Made by a program: the position numbers and the translations under genes. A model generated the notes under the pieces. It was given only the letters and a program-made list of their open reading frames with translations, made no database searches and had not been told where the DNA came from. A DNA stretch of 64,000 bases, taken from positions 3,782,001 to 3,846,000 of the forward strand of contig NZ_CP180316.1 in NCBI RefSeq assembly GCF_051131705.1, read 5' to 3'. How positions within the stretch are numbered: position 1 is the first letter of the stretch; each line of letters begins with the position of its first letter. The stretch comes from Arthrobacter_M sp030063245. Lineage in GTDB: Bacteria; Actinomycetota; Actinomycetes; Actinomycetales; Micrococcaceae. This document shows positions 7,795 to 15,698 of this stretch, in pieces.

Positions 7795-9804
7795 CTACCA
7801 TTTGCCCTTGCGGTTGAAGTCGGCAGCGCCGGCTTCCTTACCACCGTGGCGCGGCTTGCGGTCGCCGGCACCGTTCGCGGTGTGCCCGGCATAGCCGGAC
7901 TCGGAGGTGCGGTTGTGGGTGCGTTCGCCGCCACCCTGGTAACCGCCCTGAGCGGAGCTGCGGTCGCCGTCGTACTTTTTCTTGAAGCCACCCTGGCCGC
8001 GGTCGTTGCGCTCGCCGCCACCCTGATAGCCGCCCTGGCTGCGCCCCTTGTAACCGCCGCCGCCTTCCCGCTCCGACCGGGGGCTGCGGCCCTTGTCCAA
8101 TTCGAGGTGGATCAGCTCGCCGCCGATGCGGGTCCGGCTCAGGGCGCGCAACTGGTCGGCGCTCAGCTCGGCGGGCAGCTCGACCAGGGTGTGGTCCGAG
8201 CGGATATCGATGCCGCCGATTTGTGCCGACGACAGGCCGCCCTCGTTGGCGATGGCGCCGACGATGGAGCCGGGCATGACGCGCTGGCGGCGTCCGACGG
8301 CGATCCGGTACGTGGCGTTGCCCGCGGTCAGTGTGCGTGTCGGTCCGCGGGAGCCGAAGCCGTCCTTGGAGCGCTCACGCTGCTGGTACTCCGGTGCTGC
8401 CGGAAGGTCGTTGACCAACAGCGGCTGACCGCCCTGGGCCATCACGGCCAGTGCGGCGGCGATCTCCGCTGCGGGGACATCATGCTCTTCCTCGTAGCGT
8501 GAGATCAGGTCGCGGAATTTGGAGACGTCCTTGGAGGAGAGCGTCTCGGTGATCTTGTCCGCGAACTTGCCCAGGCGCAGACCGTTGATGGTCTCCGCAC
8601 TCGGCAGGTGCATCTGCTCCACCGGCTGGCGGGTGGCCTTTTCGATGGAACGCAGCAGGTACTTCTCCCGCGGCGTCATGAACAGGATCGCATCTCCACT
8701 GCGGCCGGCGCGGCCGGTGCGGCCGATCCGGTGCACGTAGGACTCGGTGTCATGCGGGATGTCGTAGTTGACGACGTGGCTGATGCGCTCGACGTCAAGG
8801 CCGCGGGCCGCGACGTCGGTGGCCACGAGAACGTCGATCTTGCCGTCGCGCAGGGCCTCGATGGTGCGCTCGCGCTGCTGCTGCGGGATGTCGCCGTTGA
8901 TGGCGGCGGCCAGGAAGCCGCGGGATTTGAGCTTGTCCGCGAGTTCCTCGGTGGCCATCTTGGTGCGCACAAAGGCGATGACGCCGTCGAACTCCTCAAC
9001 CTCAAGCACGCGGGTCAGCGCGTCCAGCTTGTGCGGCCCCATGACCTGCAGGTAGCGCTGGCGGGTGTTCTCGCCCGTGGTGGTCTTGGATTTGACGGAG
9101 ATTTCTGCGGGGTTGTTCAGGTACTTCTTGGCAATCCGGCGGATCGCTGACGGCATGGTCGCGGAGAAAAGCGCTACTTGCTTGTTCTCCGGGGTCTGCG
9201 AGAGGATCTGCTCGACGTCCTCGGCGAAGCCCATCCGCAGCATTTCATCGGCCTCATCGAGGACCAGGTACTGCAGGTTGGACAGGTCCAGGGAACCCTT
9301 GGACAGGTGGTCAATGACGCGTCCGGGCGTGCCGACGACGACCTGCGCGCCGCGGCGCAGGCCAGCCAGCTGCGGGCCGTAGGCGGAGCCGCCGTAGACC
9401 GGCAGCACACTGAATTCGTCCAGGTGCGCGGCGTAGGAGGAAAAGGCCTCGGCGACCTGGAGGGCCAGTTCGCGGGTCGGTGCCAGCACCAGGATCTGGG
9501 TGGCCTTGGACGGACCGTTGATGGCCATCAGATCGGCCATCCGGGACAGTGCGGGGACGGCGAACGCTGCGGTCTTACCGGTTCCGGTCTGCGCCAGGCC
9601 GACGACGTCGCGGCCTTCCAGCAGCACCGGAATGGTGGCTGCCTGGATGGCAGAGGGCTTTTCGTAGCCGACGTCGCTGAGTGCGGCGAGAACGCGGGAG
9701 TCAATTCCCATGTCCGCAAAGCGCATTTCGTGCTCATCCGACTCGGTGTTCACGCTGACGACCGGGTTGCTGGTGGCGGTGGTTTCGGGCAAGTTTTCGG
9801 GCAT
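7795..9804 (-). CDS. deaD: DEAD-box ATP-dependent RNA helicase (DeaD/CsdA-like)
   Basis: The 669-residue protein is a cold-shock type DEAD-box helicase that unwinds structured RNA in ribosome assembly and mRNA turnover. Motif I AQTGTGKT is at 71-78, Ia PTRELALQV near 109-117, Ib TPGRVIDHL, motif II DEAD at 183-186, SAT near 217, then the second RecA domain with TDVAARGLDV and HRIGRTGRAG. A DbpA-like RNA-binding domain follows (about 490-570, RIAVGRRQRVMPG). The tail is a Gly/Arg/Asn-rich disordered region with YQGGGER-type repeats, common in actinobacterial copies. The 400 bp upstream have no gene and may include a long cold-shock 5' leader. Confidence 0.95.
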   Translation of the reverse strand: MPENLPETTATSNPVVSVNTESDEHEMRFADMGIDSRVLAALSDVGYEKPSAIQAATIPVLLEGRDVVGLAQTGTGKTAAFAVPALSRMADLMAINGPSKATQILVLAPTRELALQVAEAFSSYAAHLDEFSVLPVYGGSAYGPQLAGLRRGAQVVVGTPGRVIDHLSKGSLDLSNLQYLVLDEADEMLRMGFAEDVEQILSQTPENKQVALFSATMPSAIRRIAKKYLNNPAEISVKSKTTTGENTRQRYLQVMGPHKLDALTRVLEVEEFDGVIAFVRTKMATEELADKLKSRGFLAAAINGDIPQQQRERTIEALRDGKIDVLVATDVAARGLDVERISHVVNYDIPHDTESYVHRIGRTGRAGRSGDAILFMTPREKYLLRSIEKATRQPVEQMHLPSAETINGLRLGKFADKITETLSSKDVSKFRDLISRYEEEHDVPAAEIAAALAVMAQGGQPLLVNDLPAAPEYQQRERSKDGFGSRGPTRTLTAGNATYRIAVGRRQRVMPGSIVGAIANEGGLSSAQIGGIDIRSDHTLVELPAELSADQLRALSRTRIGGELIHLELDKGRSPRSEREGGGGYKGRSQGGYQGGGERNDRGQGGFKKKYDGDRSSAQGGYQGGGERTHNRTSESGYAGHTANGAGDRKPRHGGKEAGAADFNRKGKW

Positions 9805-10206
9805 GGGGAAGATTCCTCATTCACATAGGGCCAGACGGCTTGGATGCCGCATTACAAAGAAATCCAGCCGCCATAACCATCCCGTGGCAGGACCTCTCGC
9901 CATAGCTGCGTACCGCTTGCGCGGTGACGGGCAACAGCTGTGAGCTGATGCCGTATGGCGTTTTCTTTGCCGGCGATCCCCTAATGAACTGAACAACCCC
10001 GCTTGCTGCTTGCGGGACCCATACACTGCGACTTCTGCCTCAAGAATTGGGCAGAAAGATAAAGGAGATACCGGAGTGGGGGATATTTCAAGTGTACTAT
10101 ATGGTGTCACGGCGGCAAACCCCGAAGCCCGTGGGTGCACCGTGAGGTTGCGCACATGCCTCCCCCGTTACCGGCGAGTCAGGATTCGCTGTCGAGCGCC
10201 GGCACG
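9805..10206 (-). other. Gene-free upstream region of the helicase
   Basis: No convincing gene was found in these 402 bp between the MOSC gene and the helicase start, both on the minus strand. Cold-shock helicase genes commonly have long structured leaders, and this stretch contains several GC-rich short dyads (for example around 10000-10015, CCCCGCTTGCTGCTTGCGGG). I could not define a promoter with confidence; a TTGAAA on the minus strand near 10085-10095 is the best -35 candidate. Confidence 0.4.
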
Positions 10207-10854
10207 TCAGGAGTCCGCGCGGAGGATGTTTTCGAAATACGGACGGAGCGCATGCGCCAATTGCAGCTCGCCGTCGTCGTGCAGTTTCGTCAGTGTCCTT
10301 ACGTCATCCGCCGTCGGACTGCTGAAGAACTTTCCAACGGTGATGCCATGTGCCGGTCTGGAAATCACGGTGATATCATCGCCGGCCTGAATCTCGCCCT
10401 TGGTGACCACCCGCAGGTATGTGCCGATCAGCCCCACGTCGGTGAACCGCTTGACCCAACGCGGCTCGCGCATACGGCGTTGAAAGGTGGCACAGGGTGT
10501 GCGGGCCATCGTGACCTCGGCAATGACGGAGGCGCCGATTTTCCAGCGTTCCCCAATCACTGCCCGCGTGGTCTCGATCCCGGCGGTGCGCAGATTTTCC
10601 CCGAACATCCCGGGCGGCACCTCGCGGCCGAGCTCCGCAGCCCAGAATTCCGCCTCCTGCTGAGAGTAGGCGTAGAGCGCCTTGTCCGCCCCGCCGTGAT
10701 GCTTCCGGTCCACCTGGACATCGCCGTACAGCCCCAACGTTCGGACCTTCACTGCGACCCCCACCGGCCGTTTATCAATGGCGGTCACGCCGATGCCAAG
10801 GTCCGGACGCAGTTCGTGGACGCGGCAGACGGCGAGCAGGGTTCCGGTGGTCAC
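10207..10854 (-). CDS. MOSC-domain protein, YiiM-like
   Basis: The 215-residue protein is a MOSC domain (molybdenum-cofactor sulfurase C-terminal) of the YiiM group, which in other bacteria uses molybdenum cofactor to reduce N-hydroxylated purines. Key blocks are GDVQVDRKHHGGADKALYAY (44-63), GMFGENL (82-88) and the conserved Cys121 in ARTPCATFQ, the expected cofactor ligand. A C-terminal helical stretch after residue 160 is typical for YiiM. There is no molybdenum-related neighbour. Assignment to the family is firm; the physiological substrate is inferred. Confidence 0.88.
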   Translation of the reverse strand: MTTGTLLAVCRVHELRPDLGIGVTAIDKRPVGVAVKVRTLGLYGDVQVDRKHHGGADKALYAYSQQEAEFWAAELGREVPPGMFGENLRTAGIETTRAVIGERWKIGASVIAEVTMARTPCATFQRRMREPRWVKRFTDVGLIGTYLRVVTKGEIQAGDDITVISRPAHGITVGKFFSSPTADDVRTLTKLHDDGELQLAHALRPYFENILRADS

Positions 10855-10930
10855 CGGCCCATCCTAACTGAGGCCCGCCGCGACGGTACCGCCAGGCCCC
10901 CATGACGCACTCACCAGGGTGGCCTCGCCG

Positions 10931-11024
10931 GGATGAGGCGGGGCGGGATGGGTGGGGCGGGTGGGGTGACGGGGCGGGGCGGTTGGGGCGACGGGGCGGG
11001 GGCGGGTGGGGTGACGGGGCGGGA
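10931..11024. repeat. G-rich tandem repeat between MOSC and MFS genes
   Basis: About 94 bases of nearly pure G/C with many GGGG runs on the plus strand. A 24-base direct repeat is present (10955-10978 and 11000-11023, containing GGTGGGGTGACGGGGC). The plus strand could form G-quadruplexes; the C-rich strand is the coding sense for the flanking minus-strand genes, so any RNA quadruplex would be antisense. It lies immediately after the MFS stop codon. Confidence 0.75.
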
Positions 11025-11030
11025 CAGGGT

Positions 11031-12509
11031 CTACGTGCGGGACTCTGCGGGCGTGGGATCCGCTTCGATTGACTCCAGCGGATCGGTTTCCGGTGCCCAG
11101 CGCGGCAGGAAGGACGCGGCGACGGCGGCCAGGACCATGCCGCCAGCCATGATCCACATGGTGCTGGTGAAGGCGCCCGCAAAGACTGCCGGCCTGCTGG
11201 TGCCGGTGCCGGCGTCCAGGGCGTTGAAGAAGATTGTGCCGATGATCGCCACACCGAGGGCTCCGGAGAGCTGGGTGGTGGTGTTGAATAGCCCGGACGC
11301 CGAACCGGCGCTCTTCACCGGAACTTCGGAGAGCACGAAGATTCCCACCGGGGCCACAACCATGCCAAAGCCCGCGCCCCCGAGTGCCAGCCCGGCAATG
11401 AGCTGCCACGGCGTGACACCGGCACCGGCCGCCTGGACGGTAAAGATGAGGACCACAAAGCCGGCGGCGATCACCAGCGGACCCAGCTGAAGCACCACCT
11501 TGCCAATCTTCCGGGCCAGGATCGCCGCAGAGAGGCCAGCCAGAATCGGCACCATCACGGAGAACGGGATCATGGTCAGCCCGGATTTGAGGATCGGGTA
11601 GTCCAGCCCCAGCTGCAGGAACAGGGTCTGGATCAGGAAGAAGCCGTTCATTGGAATGAAGAAGAGCATCATCAGGGCCATGCCTGCGGCGAAGGAGCGG
11701 TTCTTGAACAGCGAAACTGCCACCAGGGGTTCGCCGCCGCCGCGTTCCTCACGCCGCTGCAGGACGACGAATCCCAACAGGATCAGCACCCCGGCCGCCA
11801 TCATCAAAAAGGTCCACAGTGGCCAGTCCTGCTCGCGGCCCATGGTCAGCGGGTAGAGTACGCCGAGTATTCCGGCGGCCAGCATCAGCACGCCCGGAAT
11901 ATCCAGCCGGTGGCGCACCGGGGCGGCGGATTCGGGGATAAACCGGATGGCGCACAGCACGGCGAAGATTCCGACCGGAACGTTCACAAAGAAGATGGTC
12001 CGCCAGCCCCAGCCAAAGAGATCCGCATCCGTCAGGACGGCCCCAAGGATCGGGCCGGACACCGCGGCGACTCCGGCAAGTGCGGAGAATCCGGCCATTG
12101 CACCGGCCCGCTCGCTTGGCTTGTACATGACCTGGATGCTGGAGAGCACCTGCGGAATCATCGCCGCCGCTGCGAAGCCCTGCAGTCCCCGGGAGGCAAT
12201 CAGCATTTCAGGATTCATCGCCAGCCCGCAGAGCACGGAGGAGAGGGTGAACAGAACCAGTCCGACGACGAAGAGCCGTTTGCGCCCGTAGATGTCGCCC
12301 AGCCGCGAGCCGGTGATCAGGCCGATTGCCAGTGCCAGCGTGTAGGACGCCACCATCCACTGCAGTTCGCTGCTGTGGGCGCTCAGGGATTGTTCGATCT
12401 GGGGCAGGGCGACGTTGACAATGGTCGCGTCGAGAAGCTCCATGAAGGAAGCAAGAAAAAGCGAGATCAGGGCAAAAGACCGGGCCCGACCGGTGGGCAG
12501 CGCGCTCAT
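11031..12509 (-). CDS. DHA2-family MFS drug exporter (EmrB/QacA type)
   Basis: The predicted product of 492 residues has 14 hydrophobic segments and the DHA2 landmarks: LDATIVNVALPQI in TM1 (D at about 24), GSRLGDIYGRKR in the first cytoplasmic loop, and GPILGAVLTD (motif C, antiporter signature) in TM5. Such proteins expel hydrophobic cations and antibiotics using the proton gradient. I chose ATG 12509 because GGAGCTGG lies 7 bases upstream and the longer frame (to 12647) would overlap the PadR gene with a non-membrane leader. It lies 73 bp downstream of the PadR gene on the same strand and is probably controlled by it. Confidence 0.9.
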   Translation of the reverse strand: MSALPTGRARSFALISLFLASFMELLDATIVNVALPQIEQSLSAHSSELQWMVASYTLALAIGLITGSRLGDIYGRKRLFVVGLVLFTLSSVLCGLAMNPEMLIASRGLQGFAAAAMIPQVLSSIQVMYKPSERAGAMAGFSALAGVAAVSGPILGAVLTDADLFGWGWRTIFFVNVPVGIFAVLCAIRFIPESAAPVRHRLDIPGVLMLAAGILGVLYPLTMGREQDWPLWTFLMMAAGVLILLGFVVLQRREERGGGEPLVAVSLFKNRSFAAGMALMMLFFIPMNGFFLIQTLFLQLGLDYPILKSGLTMIPFSVMVPILAGLSAAILARKIGKVVLQLGPLVIAAGFVVLIFTVQAAGAGVTPWQLIAGLALGGAGFGMVVAPVGIFVLSEVPVKSAGSASGLFNTTTQLSGALGVAIIGTIFFNALDAGTGTSRPAVFAGAFTSTMWIMAGGMVLAAVAASFLPRWAPETDPLESIEADPTPAESRT

Positions 12510-12582
12510 TGGGCCAGCTCCGCGGGCAGCAGCCGGGTGCGCCCGCGTGCGCAGAGAAGCGCCACCGGCAGGAAAATTCGTG

Positions 12583-13230
12583 TCATAATTCGTGGTCCTC
12601 TGGTTTTCGTGACTCAAGATCTTTCGGTGTTTCCAATTTGTGGGCAAAGCCCTGCAGAGACTCGCGGCTCCATGTCATCGCGCCTGTCGTCAGATCGTCA
12701 ATCAGTCCGTCCAACCAAGCGAGCTCCGTGCGGTTGACCTGCAGGTTCAGCTCCGCGTCCAAAAGGAACAACCGCGGAATCGTGTCCTCGACAGCGGAAA
12801 TTCCCGCGCTCAGCCGCTCCACGTCGGCGCCCAACGCTGCGCGCCGGATGCGCAGATACTCTGCGGCGCTGGCAGGTTCCAGCAGCGGCAAATGTGCCAG
12901 CGCCGCCGGGAATTCCGGGTATTCGCGCCGCGGAGCGGATAGCATTTCGCCCATCCACGCTGCCGCGGCTTCGCGGCCCTCAGCGGTGATCTCATAGACG
13001 GATCGTTCCGGCCGATGCCCCTCACGAATGGTTTCCCGCACCCGGACCAGACCATCCCTGCCCAGTCTGTCGATCGTGTTGTACAGGCTGGCCCGCTGGC
13101 TGACATTGATGACCTCGTCCTTGCCTCGCTCCGCTATCAGCGCCTGCATCCGGTAGGGGTGCATGGGTGCTTCCGCCAGCAGGGCAAGAACGGCGAGGGC
13201 GATGGGCGAGCGTTTGGGCACGGACATCAT
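12583..13230 (-). CDS. PadR-family transcriptional regulator
   Basis: A PadR repressor (215 residues from ATG 13230) with an N-terminal winged helix (SPIALAVLALLAEAPMHPYRMQALI, then SLYNTIDRLGRDGLV, then EITAEGREAAAAWM) and a C-terminal helical dimerisation arm. The frame extends upstream to a TTG at 13257, but PadR proteins normally begin close to the winged helix, so ATG 13230 or 13227 is preferred. No Shine-Dalgarno precedes either, so the mRNA may be leaderless. A long dyad overlaps this region (13235-13267), which fits autoregulation. The downstream DHA2 exporter is its likely target, as in LmrR-type systems. Confidence 0.87.
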   Translation of the reverse strand: MMSVPKRSPIALAVLALLAEAPMHPYRMQALIAERGKDEVINVSQRASLYNTIDRLGRDGLVRVRETIREGHRPERSVYEITAEGREAAAAWMGEMLSAPRREYPEFPAALAHLPLLEPASAAEYLRIRRAALGADVERLSAGISAVEDTIPRLFLLDAELNLQVNRTELAWLDGLIDDLTTGAMTWSRESLQGFAHKLETPKDLESRKPEDHEL

Positions 13231-13234
13231 GGTA

Positions 13235-13267
13235 TTAGTCAGTTTATGATTAGACAAACTTGACTAA
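13235..13267. promoter_or_regulatory. Probable PadR operator
   Basis: TTAGTCA at 13235-13241 and TGACTAA at 13261-13267 are perfect inverted copies, and the inner bases GTTT and AAAC extend the match. The dyad lies just upstream of the preferred PadR start, where bound repressor would block its own and the exporter's transcription. PadR operators are often such extended palindromes. Confidence 0.6.
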
Positions 13268-13339
13268 GACACCGCTTCCCCATCCTCATCCCCTGGTCGT
13301 GGCCCGCCGCAGGACCTCCCCCGCGCCTGAGAGCCTCCC

Positions 13340-13435
13340 CCATATCTGAGAGCCCCCCCGTTACCCACACATCAGAGGTGCGCTTCCTGGGGCAGTTCAT
13401 CACCCACGGACCCATCATGGGCACCTCAGATATGG
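13340..13435. repeat. Separated 11-bp inverted repeat
   Basis: CCATATCTGAG at 13340-13350 and its exact complement at 13425-13435 are 74 bp apart in the space between the PadR and SDR genes. The core ATCTGAGGTGC recurs at 14284-14294, on the other side of the SDR gene. A function is not evident; it could be a chance match or a dispersed palindrome. Confidence 0.4.
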
Positions 13436-13467
13436 AGCACGCGCGGACCAGAGGCGGACCGAATATG

Positions 13468-14232
13468 CTAGCGATCGGCGGAGAAACCGCCGTCGGCCTT
13501 GATCAGTTGTCCGCTGACCCAGCGCCCCGCGGGCGAGAGCAGGAAAGCCGCGACGCCGGCGACGTCGACCGGCATACCGAGCCGTCCGGTCGGCTGCAAT
13601 GACGTCAGCTCGGCCCGGGTAGCGTCGTCCATCCAGCCGGTGTCGACGGGTCCGGGGTTGAGCACGTTGGAGCTGATCCCCAGCGGCCCCAGCTCCCGGG
13701 CCGCGGCAATGACAATCCGGTCAAGTGCTCCCTTGGAGGCGCCGTATGGCAGGTTGTGGCCGGTATGGTCGCTGGTCAGCGCAAGTATGGCGCCGCCGTC
13801 GCCTGGTATTTGCCGGGCAAAGGCGGCGATCAGCTGCCAGCTGGCACGGGTATTGACGGCGAAATGACGGTCGAAGTTCTCGAGCGTGGTGTCCAGAATG
13901 GACGAATCGGTGGACTGGCAGTGTGAGAGCACCAGTCCACTGAGCGGTCCGACGACGGCGGCCCGTGCCATCAGCCCGTCCGCTCCGGTTGGGTCCTCAA
14001 AGTCGGCGGGAAACGAGTTGACCGTCGCACCGGACGCCTGCAGCTCGGCGGTAAGGATGCCGACGTCGTCCGGCTGGACGCCCCATGGCATCCGCGCGTC
14101 ATAGTCCTGCCAATAGCTCAACAGCAGATCCCAGCCGTCCGTGGCGAGTCTGCGGGCAACGGCGGCGCCGATGCCCGCCGTGCGGCCGACGCCGGTGACC
14201 AGTGCGGTTTTCCGTTCCATACTCTCAGGCAT
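13468..14232 (-). CDS. Short-chain dehydrogenase/reductase
   Basis: The 254-residue protein is a classical SDR with one Rossmann fold. The cofactor motif TGVGRTAGIG is at residues 13-22, the active-site Ser in ALTSDHTG (near 150), and the YxxxK pair in YGASKGALDR (about 163-167). The usual NNAG block is altered to SHCQS, as in some reductases of this family. The C-terminal GRWVSGQLIKADGGFS is standard. The insertion DYDARMPWGVQPDD after beta-2 is a known feature of a subgroup annotated as 3-oxoacyl-ACP reductase-like. Substrate is unknown. A second in-frame ATG four codons later is equally plausible. Confidence 0.88.
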   Translation of the reverse strand: MPESMERKTALVTGVGRTAGIGAAVARRLATDGWDLLLSYWQDYDARMPWGVQPDDVGILTAELQASGATVNSFPADFEDPTGADGLMARAAVVGPLSGLVLSHCQSTDSSILDTTLENFDRHFAVNTRASWQLIAAFARQIPGDGGAILALTSDHTGHNLPYGASKGALDRIVIAAARELGPLGISSNVLNPGPVDTGWMDDATRAELTSLQPTGRLGMPVDVAGVAAFLLSPAGRWVSGQLIKADGGFSADR

Positions 14233-14473
14233 GCAGCCAGCATAACCGCGCAGACGGACGTCCCTTAATCCGCCCCATCGAACATCTGAGGTGCTCTTTC
14301 AGCGGCCGATTCCGCCATTCTGCTCCGCCGCGGGCTCCTCGGAGCCGGAGGGGTGGCAGTCCAGCCGCCGACAGAGGGCACCGGGCGCCTGGCGAGCGCC
14401 GTCCCCCGCCATCGTTGTCGGGGTCACGGGGTAGGTTGGAAGACAGTCACGAACCCCGGCGAAAGGGTCTTCC

Positions 14474-15685
14474 ATGAGCACAGCTCCAGTCTCCCGCAAC
14501 AGACCGCGCGAACGAAAGCCCCTGGCCGTCACCAATGCCCATGTGGTCCCCATCGACGGGGAGCCATTCGAGGGGACTGTGGTGATCACGGGCGGCCGGA
14601 TTTCCGCGCTGGGGCCGAAGGTGAAGATTCCCGCCGGAGCCGAGGTTCTGGATGCCGAAGGCGCCTGGCTGCTGCCCGGATTCATCGACGCTCACGTTCA
14701 CCTGGGCATGCATCCGGAGGGCGAGGTAGGCTCCACCAGCGACGTCAACGAGATGACAGACCCGAACATGGCTGCGGTCCGCGCCATTGACGCCGTCGAC
14801 CCCTTTGACCCCGGATTTGATGATGCGCTGGCCGGCGGCATCACCTCCGTCAACATCAATCCCGGTTCCGGGAACCCGATCGGCGGCCTGGCCGTGGCGC
14901 TGCACACGCATGGACGCTACATCGAGGAGATGGTGCTCCGCTCCCCCAGCGGACTCAAATCCGCGCTGGGCGAGAACCCGAAGACCGTTTACGGGGACAA
15001 AAAACAGACGCCGTCCACCCGGCTGGGCACCGCGATGGTGATCCGCAAGGCCTTCATCGACGCGCAGAATTACATGGCCAAGGCGGACAAGAACGCCCGC
15101 GACCCCCAGTTGGACGCGTTGGCCATGGTGCTGCGCAGGGAAATCCCCTGGCGTCAGCATTGCCACCGGGCCGATGACATTGCCACGGCGCTGCGGCTGG
15201 CTGACGAATTCGGCTACGAGCTGGTGCTGGACCACGGGACGGAGGCGCATGTGCTGGCCGATGTGCTGGCAGAGCGGGGCATCCCGGTGCTGATCGGGCC
15301 GCTGTTCACCACCAAATCCAAGGTGGAACTGCGCGGGCGCTCGCTGGCGAACCCGGGCAAGCTGGCCGCAGCCGGCGTCGAGATCTCCATCATCACCGAC
15401 CACCCGGTTGTGCCGGTCAACTTCCTGGTGCACCAGTGCACGCTGGCAGTCAAGGAAGGGCTGGACCGGCAGACGGCGCTGCGGGCCATCACCATCAACC
15501 CGGCCAAGGTGCTGGGGCTGGCGGACCGGATCGGCTCGCTGACGCAGGGCAAGGATGCGGATCTGGTGCTGTGGAGCGGCGACCCGCTCGACGTTATGCA
15601 GCGGGCGCTGAGGGTTTGGATCGGTGGGAAGCAGGTCTACAAGTACGACGGCGAAACCCGGCAGGGAGCGGTCGCTCCCCGCTAG
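14474..15685 (+). CDS. Amidohydrolase, imidazolonepropionase-like
   Basis: This 403-residue metal-dependent hydrolase of the amidohydrolase superfamily carries the HxH motif H74/H76 (FIDAHVHLGMHP), later metal ligands in QHCHRADDI (near 233) and DHGTEAH (about 255), and the Asp of ISIITDHPVVPVN (about 302). A small beta-sandwich formed by N- and C-terminal segments is expected; the C-terminal KDADLVLWSGDPLD block is diagnostic. Enzymes of this group hydrolyse cyclic or peptide amides; the exact substrate is not known. AAGGG lies about 8 bases before the ATG. An IS1634-type element sits 13 bp past the stop codon, which may have removed its native terminator. Confidence 0.88.
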   Translation: MSTAPVSRNRPRERKPLAVTNAHVVPIDGEPFEGTVVITGGRISALGPKVKIPAGAEVLDAEGAWLLPGFIDAHVHLGMHPEGEVGSTSDVNEMTDPNMAAVRAIDAVDPFDPGFDDALAGGITSVNINPGSGNPIGGLAVALHTHGRYIEEMVLRSPSGLKSALGENPKTVYGDKKQTPSTRLGTAMVIRKAFIDAQNYMAKADKNARDPQLDALAMVLRREIPWRQHCHRADDIATALRLADEFGYELVLDHGTEAHVLADVLAERGIPVLIGPLFTTKSKVELRGRSLANPGKLAAAGVEISIITDHPVVPVNFLVHQCTLAVKEGLDRQTALRAITINPAKVLGLADRIGSLTQGKDADLVLWSGDPLDVMQRALRVWIGGKQVYKYDGETRQGAVAPR

Positions 15686-15698
15686 CCCTCCCCGCTAG

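Noticed and set aside
10931..11024. CRISPR-like array
   Set aside because: The repeats are irregular G-runs without spacers of even length, and no cas gene is present in the window.
12510..12647. Longer N-terminus for the DHA2 exporter
   Set aside because: The extra 46 residues overlap the PadR gene, are not hydrophobic and precede a well-placed ribosome site for ATG 12509.
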